This document shows, one piece after another, positions 15,673 through 23,371 of a stretch of DNA of 64,000 bases. Both the position numbers and the translations under genes were made by a program. The DNA comes from Pseudomonas sp. StFLB209 (GTDB lineage: Bacteria; Pseudomonadota; Gammaproteobacteria; Pseudomonadales; Pseudomonadaceae): positions 4,543,001 to 4,607,000 of the forward strand of contig NZ_AP014637.1 in the NCBI RefSeq assembly GCF_000829415.1, read 5' to 3'. Below the pieces are notes generated by a model. That model had not been told where the DNA came from. It worked only from the letters and a program-made list of their open reading frames with translations, and made no database searches. Every line of letters starts with the position of its first letter. Within the stretch, counting starts at the first letter, position 1.

Positions 15673-17802
15673 GTGTTTCTTAATGTCCTTGTTTTTGCGA
15701 ATGCGATTTGTGGCTTTCTAGGTTTTCTATTGGTTAAGAGGTTGGGTGTGAAATTAAATAAAGGTTTTTTGTTAAATATGGCTCGTAAAAATAAACTTTC
15801 GCATCCGACTTCGAAATCGGGCCTGAATAAGAAAGAATGGGCGGAAGCGATTCAGAGCGCTGGGTTAGCCAATCCAATAGATAAGTCGATCGTTGAGACT
15901 GCACATTGGTTGGCTCTCCATTTTGAAAAGCTTGAATTAACTAGAAAGCACTATAAGCTTGAGCAAGGATGCTCTGTTGACCTAAAAGAGATTTTAAGTG
16001 TTCATTTGGCGGCAGCGAACTACGGGTTTATGCAGGTCTCGAAACAGTGCCAGTTAGCGTTCGACACTGATAGGGCGTCCAGCTTGGAGCAGCTAATAAG
16101 CTATAAAACATCTCTTACGCAAGATGGTTCAGAAGTGCTAGCCAGTCAAGTGGTAGCGGTCAGGCTGGATAGCCTATGCCCGGCAATCTACCATGCCCTG
16201 CAAAATAAGGACGATCTGAAAGGTGCGTATAGTTCATTGGGTGAGGCAGCTCCCGGATATGATAAAGCAACCTTTTTGATTGCGGAGTTGAAGTGCTCTC
16301 AGATATATACAAACTGTGCAAATATTTGGCAGGATGTTTTGTATGGGGATGCGTTTTTCGGACATATGGCTAGGCAGAAAGCGATAATTGTTTCTAAGCT
16401 AAATGATTTGGGGAGAATGCGGGCTATATGTGATTTTCGGCGAGAGCACCACAGTGGTGCTGCGTTTATAGAAATGGGACGCGTGGGGCGTAATGAGGTT
16501 TTTTTATTTGATGTGAATTTTCCGCTTAAATATATAAGGCTTCAAGATGGGGGGCTGATAAAGACGTGTTTTTTTTGTGAGGCTGATGAAGAATTCCAGA
16601 ACTATGCCAGAATGCGGTGGTTTGAACCGGCAGCTCGTGTTGAGGCATATATCGTTCAGATGTTTGATTTGAAGGCTCCTAGTGAGCCGAATATTACGCT
16701 TGGAAATATTTTGTCGGTTTGGTTTCATCTTGCGATGATAGCGCATCAATTTTATGAGCGCAGTAGGTATGGCGATCTAGAAAAATTTGAAGATATTTCA
16801 AACTACTGTTTATGGTTGAATCGAACTGAATTGGAATTGGCGCTCTCTACAGTTACGGATCTACCAAGGTCGACCGTCTCATATTTGATGGAGTTGTTAA
16901 CTTATCGTGCGAAAGGTTTGCAGGATGACTTGTGGGTAAAACCTCTGGTAGAGATCGATGGTGATATCGCATTGTCAGTCAGTGCGCTTATTTCCTCAAA
17001 TCTGAAAAGAAATGTAGATGCATGGCTTCCTATAGTGGATCCGAAATCAAATTTACGAGGGAAGTACTTCGAGAAGTACATGGTGAGGGTTATGGAGGAG
17101 TGCGCTCAAAGCGACTCGCCGATTGCAGGAGAACTCAGATGGACAGGCTCTGTAAATCTCAAATACGGTCATGCACTGGAAGAGATCGATTTGACGTTTG
17201 CTTTTGGGCATACAGTAGTTGTTGTTGAGTTGCGTAGCCGGAGGATGCCTATTACTCCGCTGGATTATCATAATGCAATTCATGAGAAAGAAAGCGGGCT
17301 TTATAAAAAAGTAGAGCAGGCACGTCGCAAGGCGGAATATGTCAGGAGTAACCTAGAGCTTTTCTGCAAGGAATATTATCCTCATTTAAGTTCGGACCTT
17401 TCAAAGGTTGTAGTTCATTCTCTGGTTGTTATAAATGATACGTTTCATGCGGGATTTCCCTGTGAGGGAGTTCCGGTGCTTGATGAACATCTATTTAAGC
17501 ACTTTCTGAGGGACGGTAAGGCCAAGTTTTTGGCGAGAAGTCCCGTGGATTTTCGGTTTTCTATTGTGCTTTATCGTGATCTAATTGGTGCGGAGAATTC
17601 TTTTCTTCAATATGCGATGAAGCCTACGTTGATTGAAGTGAATGAGCGTATGATTAAAGAGGTTGAGGTAATACACTCCATTTCTGATGGGGAGCCTGAA
17701 ATGCATTGGTATTCATATGAAGTTGTGGAGCCTGAAAGTGATAGTTTAAAATTGGAGCTTCTTAAAGGTTTGAGTGTCGGAGAGTTGGTCGAACATCCTT
17801 GA
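15673..17802 (+). CDS. Large AT-rich protein of unknown function with a nuclease-like C-terminal motif
   Basis: A 709-residue protein from the ATG at 15673; a later ATG at 15778 (AAAGG upstream) gives 674 residues and is a fair alternative. With the long start the N-terminus has a membrane segment (NVLVFANAICGFLGFLLVKR). Most of the protein matches nothing I recognise. Around residues 490-560 there is an EEID strand (Asp506) followed by HTVVVVELRSRR (Glu519, Arg521), then a helix with Lys/Glu. This resembles a PD-(D/E)XK nuclease core in which the usual Lys is Arg. Base composition is clearly AT-richer than the tail genes, so it was probably acquired. A role in defence or DNA processing is only a guess. 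Confidence 0.75.
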   Translation: MFLNVLVFANAICGFLGFLLVKRLGVKLNKGFLLNMARKNKLSHPTSKSGLNKKEWAEAIQSAGLANPIDKSIVETAHWLALHFEKLELTRKHYKLEQGCSVDLKEILSVHLAAANYGFMQVSKQCQLAFDTDRASSLEQLISYKTSLTQDGSEVLASQVVAVRLDSLCPAIYHALQNKDDLKGAYSSLGEAAPGYDKATFLIAELKCSQIYTNCANIWQDVLYGDAFFGHMARQKAIIVSKLNDLGRMRAICDFRREHHSGAAFIEMGRVGRNEVFLFDVNFPLKYIRLQDGGLIKTCFFCEADEEFQNYARMRWFEPAARVEAYIVQMFDLKAPSEPNITLGNILSVWFHLAMIAHQFYERSRYGDLEKFEDISNYCLWLNRTELELALSTVTDLPRSTVSYLMELLTYRAKGLQDDLWVKPLVEIDGDIALSVSALISSNLKRNVDAWLPIVDPKSNLRGKYFEKYMVRVMEECAQSDSPIAGELRWTGSVNLKYGHALEEIDLTFAFGHTVVVVELRSRRMPITPLDYHNAIHEKESGLYKKVEQARRKAEYVRSNLELFCKEYYPHLSSDLSKVVVHSLVVINDTFHAGFPCEGVPVLDEHLFKHFLRDGKAKFLARSPVDFRFSIVLYRDLIGAENSFLQYAMKPTLIEVNERMIKEVEVIHSISDGEPEMHWYSYEVVEPESDSLKLELLKGLSVGELVEHP

Positions 17803-18089
17803 TGTGAGTTTAGATGAATGTCAGATCGTGGTGGTCTGCGGATAAGAGAGTGTTCGTGGGGGGAACTATCCAGCCTGAGAATAGTGAGACACTCTATGAC
17901 GCCTCTCAACATAAACGATTGATGTGGGCGGGCGTTGATTTTTTATCGGTAGCCACCTTGGGAAGCGAAAAAGCGTTCCAGAACCGCGAATCAGCCCCCC
18001 GTATTCATTGGGTTTCGAGGTTGCCGTGCCTACCCCGGTTCGGGAATCCAAGCACGCTGGGAAGCCCGGAAATCAAGGGTTTACATCGA

Positions 18090-18135
18090 GGATTGCAAAT
18101 CCGTTAACGCCGGTTCGATTCCGACCTCGGCCTCC
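18090..18135 (+). other. 3' fragment of a tRNA-Cys gene (attachment site scar)
   Basis: The bases from GGATTGCAAATCC through CTCGGCCTCCA match the anticodon loop (GCA), T arm and acceptor 3' strand of tRNA-Cys. The 5' half is missing; upstream sequence does not fold with it, and one T-stem pair is broken. This is what a prophage or island integrating into tRNA-Cys leaves at its far end. A strong terminator and the start of an integrase-like frame follow. Confidence 0.8.
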
Positions 18136-18155
18136 ACATTCGAAAGCCCCGTAGA
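18115..18155. repeat. 41-bp direct repeat, copy 1 (tRNA-Cys 3' end plus terminator start)
   Basis: Identical to 20414-20454 over 41 bases. It covers the T arm, acceptor end and the first arm of the following terminator. Two tandem att-like copies suggest successive integrations at the same tRNA gene. Confidence 0.88.
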
Positions 18156-18177
18156 TCAAGGTCTACGGGGCTTTTTT
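18143..18177 (+). terminator. Strong rho-independent terminator after the tRNA-Cys fragment
   Basis: A perfect 13-bp stem (AAAGCCCCGTAGA / TCTACGGGGCTTT) with a six-base loop and a T run. It would have ended the tRNA transcript. Confidence 0.85.
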
Positions 18178-18272
18178 GTTCGTCTACCGGATTTTTCAAA
18201 TCGTGCATTTGGGGCAAATTTGGGACGCCGCAAAAAATTGCATGTCCCAGTGCCCACGGCAAAATCCGGTGC

Positions 18273-18302
18273 ATGGCTACTTTCGAACAGCGCCCTAATG
18301 GC
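18273..18302 (+). pseudogene. First codons of a lost phage integrase
   Basis: The frame starting at 18273 opens MATFEQRPNG, the usual first residues of tyrosine integrases of tRNA-targeting Pseudomonas phages, at the expected distance from the tRNA end. From codon 11 the sequence (VRALSAGDGLDYRKRTTELI) is unrelated to integrases and continues as a 120-residue open frame to 18635. The integrase body has therefore been deleted and its start fused to other DNA. The identity of the downstream piece is unclear. Confidence 0.55.
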
Positions 18303-18645
18303 GTTCGCGCCCTGAGCGCTGGCGACGGGCTCGACTACCGCAAACGCACCACCGAACTGATCACCCAAGCCCGCCTCGACGCCGGGCTGGCGCTGCTGGC
18401 CGACGACGATGACGATGATTCACCGCTGCCCGTCGGCTTCTCGGCCGCCGCACTCTACGCCTTCGTCCTGATCCGCATCCTACCTACACAATGCACCGAG
18501 ATGATCGCTTATCGACGTTGCGCCTTATTGTCTTCAACAGTTGAAGTCATCCGTCGTAATGCCCGTACCCGCGGGCCTTTTTCCGTCCGCGCATGCCCAC
18601 ACACGAGCTCAGCAGGGTGTTACTTGAAGACTTGAAGCTGCTTGC

Positions 18646-19587
18646 TCAAAACGGCGGTGACTCAGAGTAAGTCTGTTTTGTGAATGCCTCATCGAAGTGA
18701 TTTTGGGTGGCTTGTTCAATTTCAAAATCCATGGGGTTATTGAGGGTTGAGTCGATGGTTGAGTTGTGACTGGCAAACCACTTGTATGCGATGGGTATGG
18801 CTGACCAATTTGTCGTAGAGAAAAATTTTTTCCGGGCATCAATGGCTTGATCTTTGAGCGCTCTGTTGATGTCCCGAGTAAATTCTGCCACTTCACGCTC
18901 GAGCTCTACGAGCAAGATGGGTTGAAGGATGGATATACCTTTTTTGTAGTTTTCGGCAGCCTCGGCCAAAGTGTTATGAACTGTTTTTTTCTTTAAGGCA
19001 AATGTGTCAAGCATACTTTTCGCAGTATCACAGTAAAGCGTTATGTTCGCTGAGGTTATGCATGGAGTATTTGATGCGTTTGAAAACGTATGGTGGTGCA
19101 TGTTTCGATGCACTTGGTCAATGACTTTATCAGGGCCAAGGTTGATGGGCTGTGGTAGCCAACGAGTGTCCCGACAAAAACTAACGCATCTTGAGTACAG
19201 CTCATTCATGATTGGGTCGTATGTGCCGAGTCTCTCGCACGTACTGGTGAAACCCTTGGCGAGACCTAAATTGTTCATGTGGGCGGCATCCATGCTGTCC
19301 CACCCTGTCGCACTTAAATCGTCTGGCTGAACCGAGTCTTTCTCAAATGGGTTGCCAGTCTTCAGCCGGGCACCCGTATCAACCTGATGGGTGGCGTGAT
19401 CTACGATGGCTGAATTAGGATCGATGAATTCGCCGTGAACCTCTGCCAGATAATCACAGGCAATTTTGATATGAAAGCAGAACATAAAATAATAACGCAT
19501 GCGGTCTGCAGAGTGTCTTAGCAGAAGCATGTTCAGCGCGCCGCTTTCCATAGGAGCCGTAGGTGAACGATCTGACATCTGTCGCAT
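18646..19587 (-). CDS. Orphan hypothetical protein in the tRNA-Cys islet
   Basis: A 313-residue soluble protein on the minus strand. No signal peptide, membrane segment or known catalytic motif is seen. The N-terminal half is rich in His, Cys, Met and Tyr (HSADRMRYYFMFCFHIKIAC, HRNMHHHTF); the C-terminal half is helical with charged segments (LVELEREVAEFTRDINRALK). Composition is AT-richer than the chromosomal genes on the right. It is the only full-length gene inside the 2.3-kb interval between the two tRNA-Cys repeats, which marks it as mobile cargo. I do not recognise the family. Confidence 0.65.
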   Translation of the reverse strand: MRQMSDRSPTAPMESGALNMLLLRHSADRMRYYFMFCFHIKIACDYLAEVHGEFIDPNSAIVDHATHQVDTGARLKTGNPFEKDSVQPDDLSATGWDSMDAAHMNNLGLAKGFTSTCERLGTYDPIMNELYSRCVSFCRDTRWLPQPINLGPDKVIDQVHRNMHHHTFSNASNTPCITSANITLYCDTAKSMLDTFALKKKTVHNTLAEAAENYKKGISILQPILLVELEREVAEFTRDINRALKDQAIDARKKFFSTTNWSAIPIAYKWFASHNSTIDSTLNNPMDFEIEQATQNHFDEAFTKQTYSESPPF

Positions 19588-20413
19588 ATTTTTTCTTCCG
19601 CTGAATGAGCATGGATATGAGCGCGTGCCTTCAGCAAGGCTATGTCAGCCGCTATTGGAGCGTCAATTTTTTTCAAAGGGTTGGTGGTGCTGGCGCTTTA
19701 CAGCTCTGGCAGCGCTGGCTCAAGTCGGCATCGCCGGGTCTGGCGACACAAAATTGCTCCGTAACCACACTCAGTATCAGAAGCGTACACTGAGGAATTT
19801 AGTCAAACGTTTGTTCAGCTCATTTATCAAAGGTCACTGTGCCTATGTCATAACAGCTTTACGATTTTCTAACCTGTCCCGCGTTTATTTTATCTGCTCT
19901 CAACGTGTCGAGAGGCAGCCAATAACCGCAGAAACGCGTTCCCATCAAAAGTTTTCGGATATCTAGCATCCTGCGGACGGAAGATCGGCTATCGAACAAA
20001 CTTTTCTTGCGCAGGGTAAAGACATACGGCGATGTGCAGTACGCCAGCGGGCTTTGGAAAAGCATAAGAAAGGCAGGCAATGTTCAGGGAGAATTTCAGT
20101 TTTTGGTCACGCCGGACGAATCGATATTTGAAGGCTCTTTTATCGGTTCGTCCTACTTACATGTGATGCTGCACACCTCTAATCCGCCGCTTCAATCTTT
20201 CCCTGATGCCTCATCAGGCCAAAGAGGTCCTAGGACTACTGCCTCTGAGACTAGGCTTGAGGCTTTCCAGTCGAGGATCGCACGGGCACGACAAGGGGGC
20301 TGGCAGAGTTGGCGACCAATCCCTCTTGGGATTTGCCATGGCCATACGACAAAATAACTAGCCGGGGGCAAGCGAAGTGCCGCTTCGGCAGGCCCCCGGA
20401 AATGGGCTGCGTA
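19588..20413. other. Gene-poor part of the tRNA-Cys islet
   Basis: About 830 bases with only short overlapping frames that lack ribosome sites or family features. Parts of 19990-20130 may be decayed coding sequence (GDVQYASGLWKSIRKAGN in one frame), but nothing can be called. Confidence 0.5.
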
Positions 20414-20454
20414 TCGATTCCGACCTCGGCCTCCACATTCGAAAGCCCCGTAGA
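20414..20454. repeat. 41-bp direct repeat, copy 2 (tRNA-Cys 3' end)
   Basis: Identical to 18115-18155. The bases before it differ from the tRNA sequence (GGGCTGCGTA), so only the acceptor part of the tRNA is kept. The right arm of the terminator has changed, which weakens the stem. It marks the right edge of the decayed islet. Confidence 0.85.
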
Positions 20455-20477
20455 CTAACGTTTACGGGGCTGTCTGG

Positions 20478-20621
20478 TTATCCAGTCGAACAGGCGTCGG
20501 GGCTGTTGGTGAAATACCCCGTGTATTGCTTAAAAATCTCCAGCCGTTGTGCAGATTCTTCTTCCTCTAGAACGCCATGGCGCAAGATCGCATCGACACG
20601 CTTAACGCAAGACCCTGTCAA
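20478..20621 (-). pseudogene. Possible C-terminal gene fragment next to the att scar
   Basis: A 47-codon minus-strand frame reads with natural-looking composition: VKRVDAILRHGVLEEEESAQ, then RLEIFKQYTGYFTNSP. It ends at a TAA 24 bases from the repeat at 20454. Only a TTG could start it, and a stop lies just upstream. It may be the remaining end of a gene cut by an integration event, or a small unknown protein. Confidence 0.3.
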
Positions 20622-20675
20622 TTTGCCGCATCAACCCGCTGCAACTTTTTCTCATCTGGTGATAAAGTCGCCGCC

Positions 20676-21086
20676 ATGAAAATGGCCCGCACAGACCGAA
20701 CCCTGATTGCATGGATGCTTTACGCCAGCGTCCTGTTCAGTCTGTTCGCCTGCAGCATCCACCACGGCCAGATGGCCGGGTTGGCGCTGAGCGGTTTGAG
20801 CGGTGGTTACTGCGCCATGGATGCCAGCGGCGGCATGGGGCAGGGCAGTGACGATGCGGGTCAGATGCAGAATGCTGCGGCGCAGTTTTCCTGCCCGCTG
20901 TGTTCGACCTCCGGTATGGCCCTGGCGATCAGTTCCATGGGCTGGCAAGTTCCGGTCATGGCGCAAGGAGCGCTGTCGCCGGTCGTGCAGCGCAGTTGGG
21001 CGCAGCCACCGCCGCGCTATCTATGGCCCTCACTCAATCCCCGCGCTTCCCCCTCCTTTTTCCCCGCAGTGAATCCAACCGTCTGA
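20676..21086 (+). CDS. DUF2946-type small exported protein
   Basis: A 136-residue protein from the ATG at 20676. An N-terminal hydrophobic segment (about 10-26, TLIAWMLYASVLFSLFACSI) is followed by HHGQMAG, a Met/Gly/Asp-rich middle, and a C-P-L-C motif (FSCPLCSTSG) typical of DUF2946 proteins. His, Met and the CxxC-like pair suggest metal handling; members often sit beside TonB-dependent copper or metal receptors. Here a TonB receptor starts 66 bases downstream on the same strand. Function in the family is not established. Confidence 0.75.
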   Translation: MKMARTDRTLIAWMLYASVLFSLFACSIHHGQMAGLALSGLSGGYCAMDASGGMGQGSDDAGQMQNAAAQFSCPLCSTSGMALAISSMGWQVPVMAQGALSPVVQRSWAQPPPRYLWPSLNPRASPSFFPAVNPTV

Positions 21087-21152
21087 TTCCGTCAGGCTGC
21101 GCGCTTTTGCAGTCGGAATCGGCTTCACTTGTTCGCGTGGAAACCGTTGCAC

Positions 21153-23312
21153 ATGAAAATTCGAAACACCTCACTGGTGCTGCTGTTGGGCACCTGCAAT
21201 TTGTCTTGGGCGCAGGATGCGGCGCTGCAAATCGACCCCCTGACGATCCAGGCCGATCAGGAGCAGCCATCCGGTTTGAGCCTCGACCAGCCGATCAAGA
21301 CCGCAAGCCAGCTTGGCCTGAGCGCGCGCGAAACGCCCGCCTCGGTGAGCGTGGCCGACCGGCAGGTCATAGAGGCTCGTGGTGCCAGGGACACTCAGGA
21401 CATCATCAACGGCATGACCGGTGTAAACGCCTCGGCTAACCCCGGCTATGGCGGCTTTGTGGCTTATCGGGGCTTTACCCAGAATCAGGTCACGCAGCTC
21501 TACAACGGCATCAATCTGGGTTACAGCAGCGCGACACGCCCGGTGGATGCCTGGTTGGTCGACCGGGTGGAACTGATCGGCGGCCCTTCGAGTTTCCTGT
21601 CGGGGGCCGGCGCCGTTGGCGGATCGATCAACACCATCAGCAAACTGGCCAGCCGCGATGCGCAGTTGTTTGAAGGCCGGTTGCGTTACGGCAGCTTCGA
21701 TGAGTCGGAAGTCGCGCTGGGCTTCAATCAGGCGTTGGGGCGGCCGGGCGCTGATGTCGGGCACTATCTGCGCATGGACTTCAGTCGCGGTGGCAGTAAT
21801 GGCTATATCGATCGCAATAAACGCGAAACCAATAGTTTTGCGCTGTCCCTGCTCAGTGATCTGAGCCCCGACCTCAGCCATACCCTGGCGCTTGAGTACC
21901 TCCAAGACCAGGAAGACAGTCCTTACTGGGGCTCACCGATTCTCAACCCGGTTGGCAGCACCATGAAGATCGACAAGCGCCGCCGTTTTGAGAATTACAA
22001 CTCGGCCGATGGCCGTTATGAGCAACGGGTGCGTTGGCTGCGCTCGATCCTCGACTACCGGCTCACAGCAGACACCAGCCTGCAGAACACGCTGTATCAC
22101 TACGACGCGCAACGCGACTACCGCAACCTGGAGAACTACCGCTACAACGCCAGCAATACCCAGGTCATTCGGTCGGCTCCCTACCTGCAGCGCCATGAGC
22201 AACAGGTCTTGGGTAACCGCCTGCAATTGCGCCACGACCAGGCGTTGCTTGGCCTGCCGAGCCAGTGGGCAATGGGCCTGGATTATTCGGTGATGCGTCA
22301 GGATGTCTACCCTACCAGCGGCTCGGCCTCCGATAGCGTCGATCCGGATCAGTTCGATGCCGGCAGTTTCTACGCGATTGCAGGCATGGGCGCAGGGCTC
22401 AAGAAGCAGCGCAAACATGAAATCAGTACGCGTTCGGTGTTTGTCGAAAACCGCCTCGAACTGACCGAAAAACTGGCGCTGCTCACCGGCCTGCGCTACG
22501 ACCATCTGGACATGGAGGTCACCAACTACGGCGCAGTCTCGGCCACCAGCCCGGCCTGGTTCGAGCGTCGCTGGGAACCGCTCAGCGGCCGGGTAGGGCT
22601 GTTATATGCCTTCAGCCCCAGCGCCAATGTGTACCTGCAATACAGCACCAGCGCTGACTTGCCGGCTGGATCACTGGCCGCCGCCACCTATTCCAATGTC
22701 GGCTTGTTCGACCTGTCCAAGGGCGAGCAATGGGAGTTGGGCAGCAAGTTTGATTTCCTCGACGGGCGAGGCTCGGCAACGGCGGCGTTGTATCAGATCG
22801 TGCGCCGGGATTTTGCCGTACGCGACTCGGTCAACCCCAACCTGACCGTACAGGCCGGGCAGCAAACCTCGCGCGGTATTGAACTGGCAGGCAAGCTGCA
22901 AATCACGCCGCAGTTGCTGGCAGAAGCCAATTACACCTACGTGGATGCCAAATACGATGAATTCAACGAAGCGGCAGGTGGCGTTTCGGTTTCCCGCAAG
23001 GGCAATAACCCGATCAATGTCCCGGACAGCGTTGCCAACCTGTGGCTGACCTGGAGTCTTGACGAAGGCTGGCAGGTCGGTGCCGACAGTCGCTATGTAG
23101 CCTCGGTGTATGCCGATAACGCCAATACCCTCAAGGCTCCGGCCTACACGCTGTTCGGCGCGTTTGTGCGTTATCGGCTGGACCGGCAGACCAGCGTCAC
23201 CGCACGACTGCGCAACCTGACTGACGAGGTCTACGCCAAGCAGGCTTATTCAAGCCAGTACTACATGGGCGCGCCACGAACCTTCGATGTGACCCTGGAC
23301 GTACGTTTCTGA
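21153..23312 (+). CDS. TonB-dependent outer-membrane receptor (siderophore type)
   Basis: A 719-residue receptor. The ATG at 21153 begins a signal peptide that ends near SWAQ-DAALQ. The plug domain follows (about 35-160: ETPASVSVADRQVIEARGA, then DTQDIINGMTGVNAS), then a 22-strand barrel ending in the terminal aromatic (TLDVRF). The TonB box is probably near IDPLTIQA. The length and ETPASVSV pattern are those of siderophore receptors of the FhuE/FpvA type, but there is no N-terminal signalling domain, so it does not work with a FecI/FecR pair by itself. It follows a DUF2946 gene and precedes a second receptor by 59 bases; the substrate may be an iron or copper chelate. Confidence 0.9.
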   Translation: MKIRNTSLVLLLGTCNLSWAQDAALQIDPLTIQADQEQPSGLSLDQPIKTASQLGLSARETPASVSVADRQVIEARGARDTQDIINGMTGVNASANPGYGGFVAYRGFTQNQVTQLYNGINLGYSSATRPVDAWLVDRVELIGGPSSFLSGAGAVGGSINTISKLASRDAQLFEGRLRYGSFDESEVALGFNQALGRPGADVGHYLRMDFSRGGSNGYIDRNKRETNSFALSLLSDLSPDLSHTLALEYLQDQEDSPYWGSPILNPVGSTMKIDKRRRFENYNSADGRYEQRVRWLRSILDYRLTADTSLQNTLYHYDAQRDYRNLENYRYNASNTQVIRSAPYLQRHEQQVLGNRLQLRHDQALLGLPSQWAMGLDYSVMRQDVYPTSGSASDSVDPDQFDAGSFYAIAGMGAGLKKQRKHEISTRSVFVENRLELTEKLALLTGLRYDHLDMEVTNYGAVSATSPAWFERRWEPLSGRVGLLYAFSPSANVYLQYSTSADLPAGSLAAATYSNVGLFDLSKGEQWELGSKFDFLDGRGSATAALYQIVRRDFAVRDSVNPNLTVQAGQQTSRGIELAGKLQITPQLLAEANYTYVDAKYDEFNEAAGGVSVSRKGNNPINVPDSVANLWLTWSLDEGWQVGADSRYVASVYADNANTLKAPAYTLFGAFVRYRLDRQTSVTARLRNLTDEVYAKQAYSSQYYMGAPRTFDVTLDVRF

Positions 23313-23371
23313 TCGCCTGCCGCCTGGCAGGTGCCGGGTTGGCTACAGCTGCATTTCTCAAGGACTTTACA

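Noticed and set aside
18000..18135. An intact tRNA-Cys
   Set aside because: No 5' acceptor strand or D arm pairs with the 3' part, and a T-stem pair is broken.
18303..18635. A 110-codon plus-strand extension after the integrase stub as a real gene
   Set aside because: It is open only as a fusion to the stub, has an acidic run (five or more Asp) and no clear family; a weak resemblance to the end of S1/P1 nucleases was too slight to use.
19499..20357. Plus-strand frames at 19499-19966 and 20007-20357
   Set aside because: Their products are rich in Ser/Arg/Cys without pattern, and starts lack ribosome sites; the first partly overlaps the start of the minus-strand gene.
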